NCBI GenBank assembly: GCA_902772585.1
Contig: CACYBB010000003.1
Location: 32,958 to 96,957, forward strand
From: an uncultured Bacteroidales bacterium
Lineage (GTDB): Bacteria; Bacteroidota; Bacteroidia; Bacteroidales; Bacteroidaceae
DNA length: 64,000 nt
Reading direction: 5' to 3'
Numbering within the stretch: the stretch's first letter is position 1; the number at the start of each line of letters is the position of its first letter. Of this stretch, positions 26,398 through 34,757 are shown piece after piece. The position numbers and the translations under genes were made by a program. Below the pieces are notes generated by a model. The model was not told where the DNA came from and made no database searches. It saw nothing but the letters and a program-made list of their open reading frames with translations.

Positions 26398-26405
26398 TAT
26401 CTTTG
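26398..26405 (+). promoter_or_regulatory. Promoter -7 box (TATCTTTG) of the T9SS cargo-like gene
   Basis: TATCTTTG at 26398-26405, 31 bases before the ATG at 26436. The expected -33 box is weak (TTATG region at 26371-26375). Confidence 0.5.
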
Positions 26406-26435
26406 CAGCAATATTACTAACTTATCTTTAAAACT

Positions 26436-28370
26436 ATGAGAAAAACATATTTATTTGCACTACTGTGTTTCGCCTTATTTTCACAAGGAGCGTGGGCACA
26501 GGAAAACACCGTCGCCTTTAACGAGACGTTCGATACAAACGAAACAAACGGCGGGCGTGATGGTGATTTCGGCAAAAACGTAGGCTCTGGAGCAGTCCAT
26601 TACGTTAATGACGGTTGGACTGGAAATAGCAGTAATAAAATCTATAGTGCCTTTAAATGCATCAGATTTGGAACAGGATCTGACAATGGTGTTTGTACCA
26701 CACCTGCTGTTTCCCTAACAAACACAACACATGCCTTGTTAACTTTTAGTGCTGCGGGATGGTATGGATCTACAAAAAACAATTTGACCATCACCGCCAA
26801 TGATGGTGTAACAATATCAGGAGACACAAACATTGAACTAGTAAATGAAGAATGGAACGACTATAGTGTTCTCATTACGCTTACAACCGCCGAAAACATC
26901 CAAATAACATTTACAGGTAAACGGGGATTCCTTGACGATGTTGTAGTTAGGAACATAAACACCGTACCCGCTCCCACATTGGAAGACGACTGCCAATTTT
27001 GGCCACATACGACAGAGACAAAAGCTACTAAAACTATTACACTGACACCTCTGAACTATGCACCGATACGCTATACAACAGATGGGACCACGCCATCTAC
27101 TAATAGTGGTATACTAGCGACAGAAACCACAAACATTAATATTGAAGGAACCACTACCATAAATGCCATTGCATTCGTGGGAGATATAACGAGTAGTGTT
27201 ACGACGAGAACATACAGCCAAGGAGAAACTGTCAACAGTATTTCAGCTTTCAAAGCTAAGAACGATAATGATGAGGTCCGACTGTTTATTGCAGATAATG
27301 CCAACGCCCGTGTACTACACGGAACAGATGGAAAGATGTACCTAAGAGACAATACTGGTACACTTTGTATGGACTTCGGAACAACGGCTACATTTAATCC
27401 AACACCTGCTCACAACCAGCATGTGGCAGGATGGATAGTCGGCAAGAAGCAGACAATCAATGGTTTACCCAAACTGTTGGCAACAGATAATACCCGAACC
27501 AACTACCTGGCTCTAGCTGCGCCCGTTACAGAAGCAGCAACAACCCCAGTAGCTATTGCCACCAATGAAATAGGTGACCATGTCGGTGAATGGGTAACAA
27601 TGGAAAATGTACGTAATAGCAATACGATTGCCGTTACAGGCATCTATGATAATGCATTGGTCGATGTTTCTGGTATCATAACGGCTAACAACACTATCAG
27701 TCCCGTAGATTATAACGATATCGAACCTATAGTTTATGTCATTGACGAGGACGAGAATTTTGTCTCACCAAATAGCAACATTGTTAATGCAACGTTGCGG
27801 TTGAAGCGCACACTGAAGGCCGGCATTTGGAATACATTTACTATTCCCATGGATTTACCCATCGCATCAAACATAGCAGGCAAATACCGAAGTTATACAG
27901 ACGTCAATGGTGATGTTCTAATATTCAGCGAAGCCAGCAGCATCGAAGCAGGGAAACCCTATCTGGTAAAACCAGATGTAGACATTGCAAATCCCGTTTT
28001 CACTGGCACATTGAGCGCCACGCCAGCACAGAATGTAGAACAGACTGGCAGTAATATCGCTTTCAAAGGTATCTACTCGCCAACAGAACTGAAAACAGAC
28101 AAAACGGAACAGTTCCTGACTGCCAGTGGCAAATTAGGTTATCCCAGCAGCAGTTCTACTGCGACACTGAAGGGTATGCGTGCTTATTTCTATGTACCAG
28201 CAGGCACTGAGGCCCGTGTATTTATTGAAGGTGAGGATATCACTGGTATCGAGCAAATTGATAATATAAAATTGGCTGTAGAGAATTATTACAACCTCAA
28301 TGGTCAACGCATATCAAAGCCCACCAAAGGCTTATATATTGTAAATGGCAAGAAAGTTGTTATCAAATAA
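26436..28370 (+). CDS. Secreted multidomain protein with T9SS-type C-terminal sorting tail
   Basis: 644 residues. Signal peptide (FALLCFALFSQGAWAQ). A jelly-roll-like domain starts with NETFDTNETNGG (about 28-170). A CHB_HEX_C-type linker domain follows (APIRYTTDGTTPSTNSG, about 208-224), then an OB-like domain (about 255-430) and a DUF-like beta region. The end YYNLNGQRISKPTKGLYIVNG plus KKVVIK is the typical Prevotella sorting tail. No catalytic motif was recognised, so it is a probable surface adhesin or binding protein. It is followed after 18 bases, with a strong AGGAGG site, by the nuclease gene. Confidence 0.75.
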   Translation: MRKTYLFALLCFALFSQGAWAQENTVAFNETFDTNETNGGRDGDFGKNVGSGAVHYVNDGWTGNSSNKIYSAFKCIRFGTGSDNGVCTTPAVSLTNTTHALLTFSAAGWYGSTKNNLTITANDGVTISGDTNIELVNEEWNDYSVLITLTTAENIQITFTGKRGFLDDVVVRNINTVPAPTLEDDCQFWPHTTETKATKTITLTPLNYAPIRYTTDGTTPSTNSGILATETTNINIEGTTTINAIAFVGDITSSVTTRTYSQGETVNSISAFKAKNDNDEVRLFIADNANARVLHGTDGKMYLRDNTGTLCMDFGTTATFNPTPAHNQHVAGWIVGKKQTINGLPKLLATDNTRTNYLALAAPVTEAATTPVAIATNEIGDHVGEWVTMENVRNSNTIAVTGIYDNALVDVSGIITANNTISPVDYNDIEPIVYVIDEDENFVSPNSNIVNATLRLKRTLKAGIWNTFTIPMDLPIASNIAGKYRSYTDVNGDVLIFSEASSIEAGKPYLVKPDVDIANPVFTGTLSATPAQNVEQTGSNIAFKGIYSPTELKTDKTEQFLTASGKLGYPSSSSTATLKGMRAYFYVPAGTEARVFIEGEDITGIEQIDNIKLAVENYYNLNGQRISKPTKGLYIVNGKKVVIK

Positions 28371-28388
28371 ATCAAGGAGGACTGAAGT

Positions 28389-29738
28389 ATGAAAAAGAAT
28401 TATATCAATCCAACTATAGAGATTCACAAGATGGCAACAACAAAGATGTTGATGGGATCCATCACAGAAGTGGGCGATGATCTAAACGTTATTATCTCAT
28501 CTGATCCAGAAATGGAAGATGCCACAGATGCCGTATCACGTGAGGACGACTTTGACTGGACATCATTCATTATAATATTCGTATTCAGCTTATTCGGGCT
28601 GAACATGTCAGCACAAACCGCAGTTACCGTTGAGCCTGCAGGACCTCCAGCTGACGGTAAAAAGCATACTATGACCTTGTATCTAAAAGATGTAAATAGT
28701 ACACAGATATCATATAACGTTGTTGACTTGGAACACGTTACTTATTTGGAAGGTGTCGGCATGAAGGTGTATTTGAAGAATTCCACAACATCCATTGATT
28801 ATCTGTATTCACAGATCACCAAGATTGACTATGTGCCAGACAACAACATTAATGCCAACTGGACGAAAGTGGGAGAATCAATGTGGACAAACTATCCCGA
28901 AGCATGGCGACTTGAATACCCGCAGGTAAGTTATAATAACCTATCACCTACTAAAGACGGAGCAGAGACTAAGAACCAGATTATCGTTAAAAGTACAAAT
29001 GACTTTGGCATAACCTATTCATTAGAATGGGATAATTCTAAAATTGCCAATCGTTGGACATGCTACCAACTGCATGCCGGTAACACCATGTCAAGTGTAA
29101 AACGTAACGACGACTTCAAAGCAGATTCAGAAGTAGCCATTTCATCTGAGCTTGCAGACTACAGCAATAGCGGTTTCTCCCGTGGTCACCTTTGTCCATC
29201 AGCAGATCGATTGTGCTCAAAGGACCAGAACAAGCAGACCTTTTTCCTGACTAATATGCAGCCACAATATCAGTCGCACAATGGTGGTCTGTGGAGCCGA
29301 TTGGAAGACGAGGTGCGTCAGTTTGCCACCGACAACAGCAAGACAAATGCAACCTGTGACACGCTCTATGTTGTCAAAGCCGCAACAATTACTGACAAAG
29401 TAACTATTAACAATACTGAAACTGATGGCGTTTATTATAACGATGGGCATACTGCTTATCAGCTATGTAACAACCGCCTGCTCATTCCCAAGTACTTCTA
29501 CATGGCCCTGCTCCATTATAACAAGGAGACAGATACCTATCAGGCACTGGCATTCTGGACAGACCACATTAGTACTACACAGTCGGTAGCAAACCTTGGT
29601 GATTATGCCATCAGCATTGACGAATTGGAGCAGAGAACGGGCATTGATTTCTTCTGCAACCTACCGGATGACATAGAAAACGAAGTGGAATCATCACTCG
29701 ACTTAAACTTCTGGCATTTAACAAAAACAAACCAATAA
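28389..29738 (+). CDS. Secreted DNA/RNA non-specific endonuclease with fused small-protein N-terminus
   Basis: 449 residues. The catalytic beta-beta-alpha-metal domain of the NUC family covers about 160-430, with the active-site motif SRGHLCPSADR (residues 264-274; the usual form is DRGHxxP) and the later N of FFLTNMQPQ. The N-terminus is odd: residues 1-56 (MKKNYINPTIEIHKMATTK ... REDDFDW) look like a stand-alone small protein common after T9SS cargo genes in Prevotella, and only then comes a hydrophobic signal-like stretch (SFIIIFVFSLFGLNMSAQ). This looks like two genes merged in frame. Whether export still works is unclear. A good ribosome site (aaggagg) precedes the ATG. Confidence 0.85.
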   Translation: MKKNYINPTIEIHKMATTKMLMGSITEVGDDLNVIISSDPEMEDATDAVSREDDFDWTSFIIIFVFSLFGLNMSAQTAVTVEPAGPPADGKKHTMTLYLKDVNSTQISYNVVDLEHVTYLEGVGMKVYLKNSTTSIDYLYSQITKIDYVPDNNINANWTKVGESMWTNYPEAWRLEYPQVSYNNLSPTKDGAETKNQIIVKSTNDFGITYSLEWDNSKIANRWTCYQLHAGNTMSSVKRNDDFKADSEVAISSELADYSNSGFSRGHLCPSADRLCSKDQNKQTFFLTNMQPQYQSHNGGLWSRLEDEVRQFATDNSKTNATCDTLYVVKAATITDKVTINNTETDGVYYNDGHTAYQLCNNRLLIPKYFYMALLHYNKETDTYQALAFWTDHISTTQSVANLGDYAISIDELEQRTGIDFFCNLPDDIENEVESSLDLNFWHLTKTNQ

Positions 29739-29782
29739 AAGAAAAAAAGTAGAAAAATGTAACGTATTTCAAAGAAATAGTG

Positions 29783-29790
29783 TAACTTTG
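29783..29790 (+). promoter_or_regulatory. Promoter -7 box (TAACTTTG) of ddh
   Basis: TAACTTTG at 29783-29790; the -33 element is not well conserved. It leaves a leader of about 60 bases before ATG 29857. Confidence 0.55.
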
Positions 29791-29856
29791 CACACGAAAA
29801 AGCGGCAAAAGCTAATTTTTCGCAACAATGTCAACACAAATAAATGTAAAAAGACA

Positions 29857-30756
29857 ATGAAAAAGATTCGTGCAGCCGTAGTAGGTTACGGCAACATTGG
29901 TAAGTACACTATCCAGGCCCTTGAGGCCGCCCCCGACTTTGAAATCGCTGGTGTAGTGCGCAGAAATGGAGCAGCAGACAAACCCATCGAACTGACTCCT
30001 TATGAGGTTGTAAAGGATATTAAGGAGCTGAAGGATGTCGATGTGGCCATTTTGGCTACCCCTACCCGTTCTTGCGAGGATTATGCCAAGCAGATTGTTC
30101 CGCTGGGTATCAACACCGTTGACTCATTCGATATCCACACTCAGATTCGTGGCTATCGCGAGCGTCAGATGGAACTAAACAAGCAGACAGGTACCGTCAG
30201 CGTCATTGCCGCCGGTTGGGATCCAGGTTCCGATTCGATAGTACGTACACTGATGCAGAGTCTTGCCCCTAAAGGTCTGAGTTATACCAACTTCGGTCCA
30301 GGTATGTCAATGGGACACAGTGTCTGCGCCCGTTCAAAGGCTGGAGTAAAGAATGCACTGTCAATGACCATTCCTTTGGGTGAAGGTATTCACCGTCGCA
30401 TGGTATATGTAGAGTTGGAAGACGGCTACACACTGGAGCAGGTTACAAAGGACATCAAAGCTGACCCCTACTTCGCCAACGACGAAACTCACGTTTTCCA
30501 GGTAGAAAGTGTTGACGATGTTCGTGATATGGGTCACGGCGTACACTTGGTGCGTAAGGGCGTTAGCGGACAGACCCAGAACCAGCGTCTGGAATTCAAC
30601 ATGCAGATTAACAACCCCGCCTTGACTGCTCAGGTACTGGTCAACGTCGCACGTGCATCAAAGCGCTTACAACCAGGCTGTTACACGATGATTGAGATTC
30701 CGGTTATCGATATGTTGCCAGGTGACCGTGCCGACCTTATCGAGCATTTAGTATAA
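29857..30756 (+). CDS. ddh: meso-Diaminopimelate D-dehydrogenase
   Basis: 299 residues. NADPH-dependent, makes meso-diaminopimelate from tetrahydrodipicolinate in one step for lysine and peptidoglycan. The Rossmann motif AAVVGYGNIGKYT is at residues 5-17. Family-specific segments are present: LATPTRSCEDYA, DSFDIHTQI, AAGWDPGSDS and NFGPGMSMGHSVCARSKAGV. ATG 29857 is chosen over an upstream TTG that lies inside the promoter. A strong hairpin terminator follows, so it is monocistronic. Confidence 0.94.
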   Translation: MKKIRAAVVGYGNIGKYTIQALEAAPDFEIAGVVRRNGAADKPIELTPYEVVKDIKELKDVDVAILATPTRSCEDYAKQIVPLGINTVDSFDIHTQIRGYRERQMELNKQTGTVSVIAAGWDPGSDSIVRTLMQSLAPKGLSYTNFGPGMSMGHSVCARSKAGVKNALSMTIPLGEGIHRRMVYVELEDGYTLEQVTKDIKADPYFANDETHVFQVESVDDVRDMGHGVHLVRKGVSGQTQNQRLEFNMQINNPALTAQVLVNVARASKRLQPGCYTMIEIPVIDMLPGDRADLIEHLV

Positions 30757-30778
30757 GACAAGTAAAACAAGATTATTC

Positions 30779-30820
30779 TAGGTGGTTCTGGACTGTTCCA
30801 GAGCCACCTATGACTTTTTA
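30779..30820 (+). terminator. Rho-independent terminator of ddh
   Basis: A 14-bp stem (30779-30792 with 30797-30810, one G-T wobble) and CTGT tetraloop, followed by TTTTT at 30815-30819. Confidence 0.85.
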
Positions 30821-30873
30821 TCAACATTTTACTACACACGAACCTTAATAAAAAGGCAAAAAATCATAATTTC

Positions 30874-30905
30874 TTTGGTTTTTTGCATGCTAATTCGTAC
30901 CTTTG
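30874..30905 (+). promoter_or_regulatory. Promoter of the parAB operon (TTTG-N20-TACCTTTG)
   Basis: TTTG at 30874-30877, 20 bases, TACCTTTG at 30898-30905; ATG of parA is 21 bases downstream. Confidence 0.85.
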
Positions 30906-30925
30906 CACCCTATATTATATAGATT

Positions 30926-31696
30926 ATGGGAAAGATTATCGCATTAGCAAACCAGAAAGGCGGTGTGGGTAAGACCACTACCACCATTAACCTTGCCGCA
31001 TCACTGGCTACCCTGGAAAAGAGTGTACTCGTTGTTGATGCCGATCCACAGGCTAACGCTTCAAGTGGTTTAGGTGTCAATATTCAGGAAGTAGATTGTT
31101 CACTCTATGAGTGCATCATCGACAAAGCTGATGTTCGCGACGCCATATATACAACCGACATTGACGGACTGGATATTATCCCCAGTCATATCGACTTGGT
31201 AGGTGCAGAGATTGAGATGCTCAACCTAAACAACCGTGAGCGCGTCATCAGCAAACTGCTGGAACCTATTCGTAACGAATACGACTACATCTTGATAGAC
31301 TGCTCACCCTCGTTGGGTCTGATTACCGTTAACGCTCTTACAGCAGCTGACTCCGTGATTATCCCTGTACAGTGTGAATACTTTGCGCTAGAGGGTATCT
31401 CGAAATTGCTGAACACCATCAAAATCATCAAGACGAAGCTGAACCCCAAATTGGAAATCGAAGGTTTCCTGCTGACGATGTACGACTCTCGTCTGCGTCT
31501 GGCTAACCAGATTTACGACGAGGTAAAGCGTCACTTCCAGGAGTTGGTCTTCAAAGCCGTCATCCAGCGAAACGTCAAGTTGTCAGAGAGTCCTTCACAC
31601 GGACTGCCCGTCATTCTATATGACGCAGACTCCACAGGTTCGAAGAACCACTTGGCTTTAGCCAAAGAGATTATTTCAAAGAATTCTAAGTCGTAA
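30926..31696 (+). CDS. parA: Chromosome partitioning ATPase ParA (Soj)
   Basis: 256 residues. Deviant Walker A KGGVGKTTTTINLA at 10-23 with the signature Lys, Walker A' VLVVDADPQANASSG, and Walker B YILIDCSPSLG. It forms ATP-dependent dimers on the nucleoid and, with ParB, segregates the replication origin. It is first gene of a housekeeping operon parA-parB-DUF5683-mltD-rel that is common in Bacteroidales. Confidence 0.95.
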   Translation: MGKIIALANQKGGVGKTTTTINLAASLATLEKSVLVVDADPQANASSGLGVNIQEVDCSLYECIIDKADVRDAIYTTDIDGLDIIPSHIDLVGAEIEMLNLNNRERVISKLLEPIRNEYDYILIDCSPSLGLITVNALTAADSVIIPVQCEYFALEGISKLLNTIKIIKTKLNPKLEIEGFLLTMYDSRLRLANQIYDEVKRHFQELVFKAVIQRNVKLSESPSHGLPVILYDADSTGSKNHLALAKEIISKNSKS

Positions 31697-31735
31697 TAAC
31701 GATATAACGGAACTACGTTATAACGAAAAGATAAG
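31697..31735. repeat. Intergenic cgttat-type repeat with a perfect palindrome
   Basis: The parA-parB spacer contains gatataacgg and the perfect 10-base palindrome CGTTATAACG (31716-31725). Related cgttat words fill the spacers at 55827-55850 and 57401-57440. Confidence 0.5.
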
Positions 31736-31738
31736 AAT

Positions 31739-32662
31739 ATGGCCGTAAAGAAGAAATTTGCAAGCAATGTACTAGGACGCGGACTGGATGATATCGGTAC
31801 AGGTCGCGGACTGGATGCGTTGATAGATACCAGCGAGGTTCATACTGAGGGAAGCTCGAACCTCAACGAGATAGAAATATCACAGATAGAGCCGAACCCC
31901 AACCAACCTCGCCGTGAGTTTGATCAGGACGCGTTACAGGAGTTGGCTACCAGCATTCGCGAGTTGGGTATCATTCAACCCATTACCCTGCGCAAGGTTA
32001 ATGGAGAGAAATACCAAATCATCGCCGGTGAGCGCCGTTGGCGCGCCTCCCAATTGGCAGGGCTTACCAAGATTCCCGCCTACATTGTTACCGTAGAGGA
32101 CCAGAACGCCATGGAGATGGCACTGGTAGAGAATATCCAGCGTGAGGATCTAAACGCTATCGAGATAGCACTGGCCTACCAGCATTTGGCCGACGAGACA
32201 GGAATGACACAAGCTAAGATTTCAGAGCGTGTAGGCAAAAGTCGTGCTGCTGTCACCAACTATATGCGTCTGCTGAAATTACCTGCACAGGTGCAGATAG
32301 CATTGAAGAACCACGAGATAGAAATGGGTCACGCCCGTGCGCTGTTAGCCATCGATAGTCCCTCGCAACAGATTAAGCTCTTCAAGGAAGTACAGGTACA
32401 CCAATACTCCGTCCGTCAGGTAGAGGAAATGGTACAGACACTGAAGAATGGCGTTGATATCAAGACTGCCAAAGGTAAGATACAGTCACGCACAAAACTT
32501 CCAGAGGAGTTCAATATCTTACGCGACCGTCTGTCCGCCTTCTTTCAGTCGAAGGTACAGATGACCTGTTCACCTAAAGGCAACGGAAAGATAACCATCC
32601 AGTTTGATAACGAAGAACAGCTGGAACATATCATGAATGCACTGGACGGAGCCAATGGGTAG
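31739..32662 (+). CDS. parB: Chromosome partitioning protein ParB
   Basis: 307 residues. The N-terminal RGLDALI box (ParA contact) is at about 24-30. The CTPase/ParB domain shows NPNQPRREFD, GIIQPITLRK, GERRWRASQLAG and MALVENIQREDLN. A helix-turn-helix (GMTQAKISERVGKSRAAVTN) and a C-terminal dimerisation region follow. It loads at parS as a CTP-dependent clamp. The stop codon overlaps the DUF5683 gene by 8 bases. No parS-like GTTTCACGTGAAAC palindrome was noticed nearby. Confidence 0.95.
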   Translation: MAVKKKFASNVLGRGLDDIGTGRGLDALIDTSEVHTEGSSNLNEIEISQIEPNPNQPRREFDQDALQELATSIRELGIIQPITLRKVNGEKYQIIAGERRWRASQLAGLTKIPAYIVTVEDQNAMEMALVENIQREDLNAIEIALAYQHLADETGMTQAKISERVGKSRAAVTNYMRLLKLPAQVQIALKNHEIEMGHARALLAIDSPSQQIKLFKEVQVHQYSVRQVEEMVQTLKNGVDIKTAKGKIQSRTKLPEEFNILRDRLSAFFQSKVQMTCSPKGNGKITIQFDNEEQLEHIMNALDGANG

Positions 32663-33356
32663 GCTTTTGGTAATCATAGTAACTATTGCGATGGCCATGA
32701 CATGCCACGCACAAGAGGAGGCGAAGCAAGTTAATGCGACGCCAAACTCTGAGTTGCTGTCAGCAAACGACACGCTTCGCACTGATGAAGTTTCTATCAT
32801 GGTTGACTCCACTAAGCAGGCAAAGGTGAAAGTTCCTCGCGACTGGTCAACATGGAAGCCCAATCCGCAACGCGCCCTTTGGTTGGCATTAGTGATACCT
32901 GGTGCCGGACAGATTTACAACCGCAAATACTGGAAGCTCCCAATATTCTACGGAGGATTCATGGGATGTATCTATGCGCTGACGTGGAACAATATGATGT
33001 ACAAGGACTATTCACAAGCCTACCTCGACATCATGGACAATGACCCCAACACTGCCAGCTATAATAAGTTCCTACACTTGGGTGTACAGATTACAGATGC
33101 CAATATGAAGCGCTATCAGGAACTCTTCAAGGGTCGTAAAGACAAGTACCGTCGCTGGCGCGATATGAGCATCTTCGTGATGATTGGTGTCTATGCGCTG
33201 TCTGTCATCGATGCCTATGTCGATGCAGAACTGTCGGAATTTGACATTTCCAAGGACCTCAGTCTGGAGATACATCCTACTATCATCCCCAACCGAGGAG
33301 GCGGCAATCCATTACAAGCGCAGTCGGTGGGACTCAGCTGTTTTCTGAATTTTTAA
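32655..33356 (+). CDS. DUF5683 membrane protein
   Basis: 233 residues from ATG 32655. Signal peptide (LLVIIVTIAMAMTCHAQ). A core of two hydrophobic helices carries the DUF5683 signature NPQRALWLALVIPGAGQIYN followed by RKYWKLPIFYGGFMG, and a third helix (SIFVMIGVYALSVIDAYVDA). Found between parB and mltD in many Bacteroidales; function unknown, probably envelope-related. Translation is coupled to parB by an 8-base overlap. Confidence 0.88.
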   Translation: MGRLLVIIVTIAMAMTCHAQEEAKQVNATPNSELLSANDTLRTDEVSIMVDSTKQAKVKVPRDWSTWKPNPQRALWLALVIPGAGQIYNRKYWKLPIFYGGFMGCIYALTWNNMMYKDYSQAYLDIMDNDPNTASYNKFLHLGVQITDANMKRYQELFKGRKDKYRRWRDMSIFVMIGVYALSVIDAYVDAELSEFDISKDLSLEIHPTIIPNRGGGNPLQAQSVGLSCFLNF

Positions 33357-33386
33357 AAGAATAACCAAAACGAAATAAGACGATTG

Positions 33387-34694
33387 ATGAATAAGAAACT
33401 ACTGTTGATATTTTGCATGTTACTGATGGTGTCCACCACATGGGCACAGGTCTATGACAACGATGATGACGAGTCATCTGAAGAAGATGAGATAACCGTA
33501 ATCGACCCTGAAGGCAATGAGGAGGTTATCGAGTTTCCCGAGGCCATGACCTACGACCTGGACAGTCTGCTCAATCTCTATATGGCAAAGACCTACCTTG
33601 ATGAGCCTGACGACTGTAACATGAAGAATGTCAATCCTACTTATAGCAAGGAGGACTACGTAGACCGTCTATATCGCATGCCATGCGTGATGGAAATGGC
33701 ATACAATGATGTCGTGCAGAAGTTCATTGACCGCTACAGCGGACGTTTACGCCACTCTATCAGTTACATGTTGGGTGCATCCAATTTCTATATTCCCATC
33801 TTTGAAGAAGCATTAGAGACCTACCAGTTACCGCTGGAACTGAAATATCTTCCAATCATTGAGTCAGCACTCAACCCCAAGGCAGTATCACGCGTAGGTG
33901 CTACTGGCTTGTGGCAGTTTATGCTAGCCACTGGTAAGCAATACGGACTGCAAGTCAACTCACTCGTTGACGAGCGACGTGACCCCGTCAAGTCATCGTA
34001 TGCTGCCGCCCGCTACCTCAGCGATCTCTATAAAATCTTTGGTGACTGGAATCTCGTTATTGCAGCCTACAACTGTGGTCCTGCCAATATCAACAAAGCC
34101 ATCCACAGGGCTAATGGCACAACAAAAGGACAGGACCAAACAGCCAACGGTCAGCAGTTGAACAAAGACTACTGGCACATCTACCCCTATCTGCCCAAGG
34201 AAACGCGTGGTTACGTGCCAGCCTTCATCGCTGCCAACTACATCATGACCTACTACTCACAGCATAACATATGTCCGATGACCACCCGTCTGCCAGCCAA
34301 GACTGACACCATCATGGTCAATCGCAACATCCATTTGGAGCAGGTGGCCGAAGTAGTAGGCATTAACATCGACCTATTGCGCTCACTGAACCCTATGTAT
34401 CGCCGCGATATTGTGCCAGGCGCTACCGAGCTGTCGCCCATCCGTCTGCCACAGACAGAAGTAGGCCGTTTCATCGACTTGCAAGACAGCATCTGCAACT
34501 ATCGCGTCAACGAGTTACTCAACAAGCGCACCGAAGTAGAGGTAAAGGACGACGTACCCACTTATTATCATAAGAGCAAACGCTATTCCAAGCGCCGTAG
34601 CGCTCGTTACTCAAAGCGCCGTGCTACCGCGACAAAACGTCGCAGTTCAGCCACTAAGCGCCGTAGTACGGCTCGCAAGCGCAGGAGAAGATAA
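33387..34694 (+). CDS. mltD: Membrane-bound lytic murein transglycosylase D-like, with basic C-terminal tail
   Basis: 435 residues from ATG 33387. Signal peptide (LLIFCMLLMVSTTWAQ) and an acidic spacer, then the SLT catalytic domain: YLPIIESALNPKAVSRVGATG contains the catalytic Glu (about residue 155), followed by GLWQFMLATGKQYGL and the AAYNCGPANI motif. It cleaves peptidoglycan to 1,6-anhydromuropeptides. A region resembling one LysM follows (HLEQVAEVVGINIDLLRSLN), but the last 40 residues are a striking Lys/Arg/Ser tail (repeated YSKRRSA, TKRRSSA) in place of further LysM repeats, probably for electrostatic binding to wall or DNA. Confidence 0.9.
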   Translation: MNKKLLLIFCMLLMVSTTWAQVYDNDDDESSEEDEITVIDPEGNEEVIEFPEAMTYDLDSLLNLYMAKTYLDEPDDCNMKNVNPTYSKEDYVDRLYRMPCVMEMAYNDVVQKFIDRYSGRLRHSISYMLGASNFYIPIFEEALETYQLPLELKYLPIIESALNPKAVSRVGATGLWQFMLATGKQYGLQVNSLVDERRDPVKSSYAAARYLSDLYKIFGDWNLVIAAYNCGPANINKAIHRANGTTKGQDQTANGQQLNKDYWHIYPYLPKETRGYVPAFIAANYIMTYYSQHNICPMTTRLPAKTDTIMVNRNIHLEQVAEVVGINIDLLRSLNPMYRRDIVPGATELSPIRLPQTEVGRFIDLQDSICNYRVNELLNKRTEVEVKDDVPTYYHKSKRYSKRRSARYSKRRATATKRRSSATKRRSTARKRRRR

Positions 34695-34702
34695 AGACTG
34701 GT

Positions 34703-34735
34703 TGAGGGTTAAATGTTAATGGTTAACAGTTAAAG
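34703..34735. repeat. Intergenic ggttaaatgttaatggttaacag repeat
   Basis: A gtta-rich spacer before rel, similar in style to the taagag and ttactatttgac spacer families. A good ribosome site (gggaggaaac) for rel follows directly. Confidence 0.45.
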
Positions 34736-34757
34736 AAAGAACTGGGAGGAAACAACT

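Noticed and set aside
30821-31738. parS site near parAB
   Set aside because: No GTTTCACGTGAAAC-like palindrome was found; CGTTATAACG at 31716-31725 is too short and A/T-rich.
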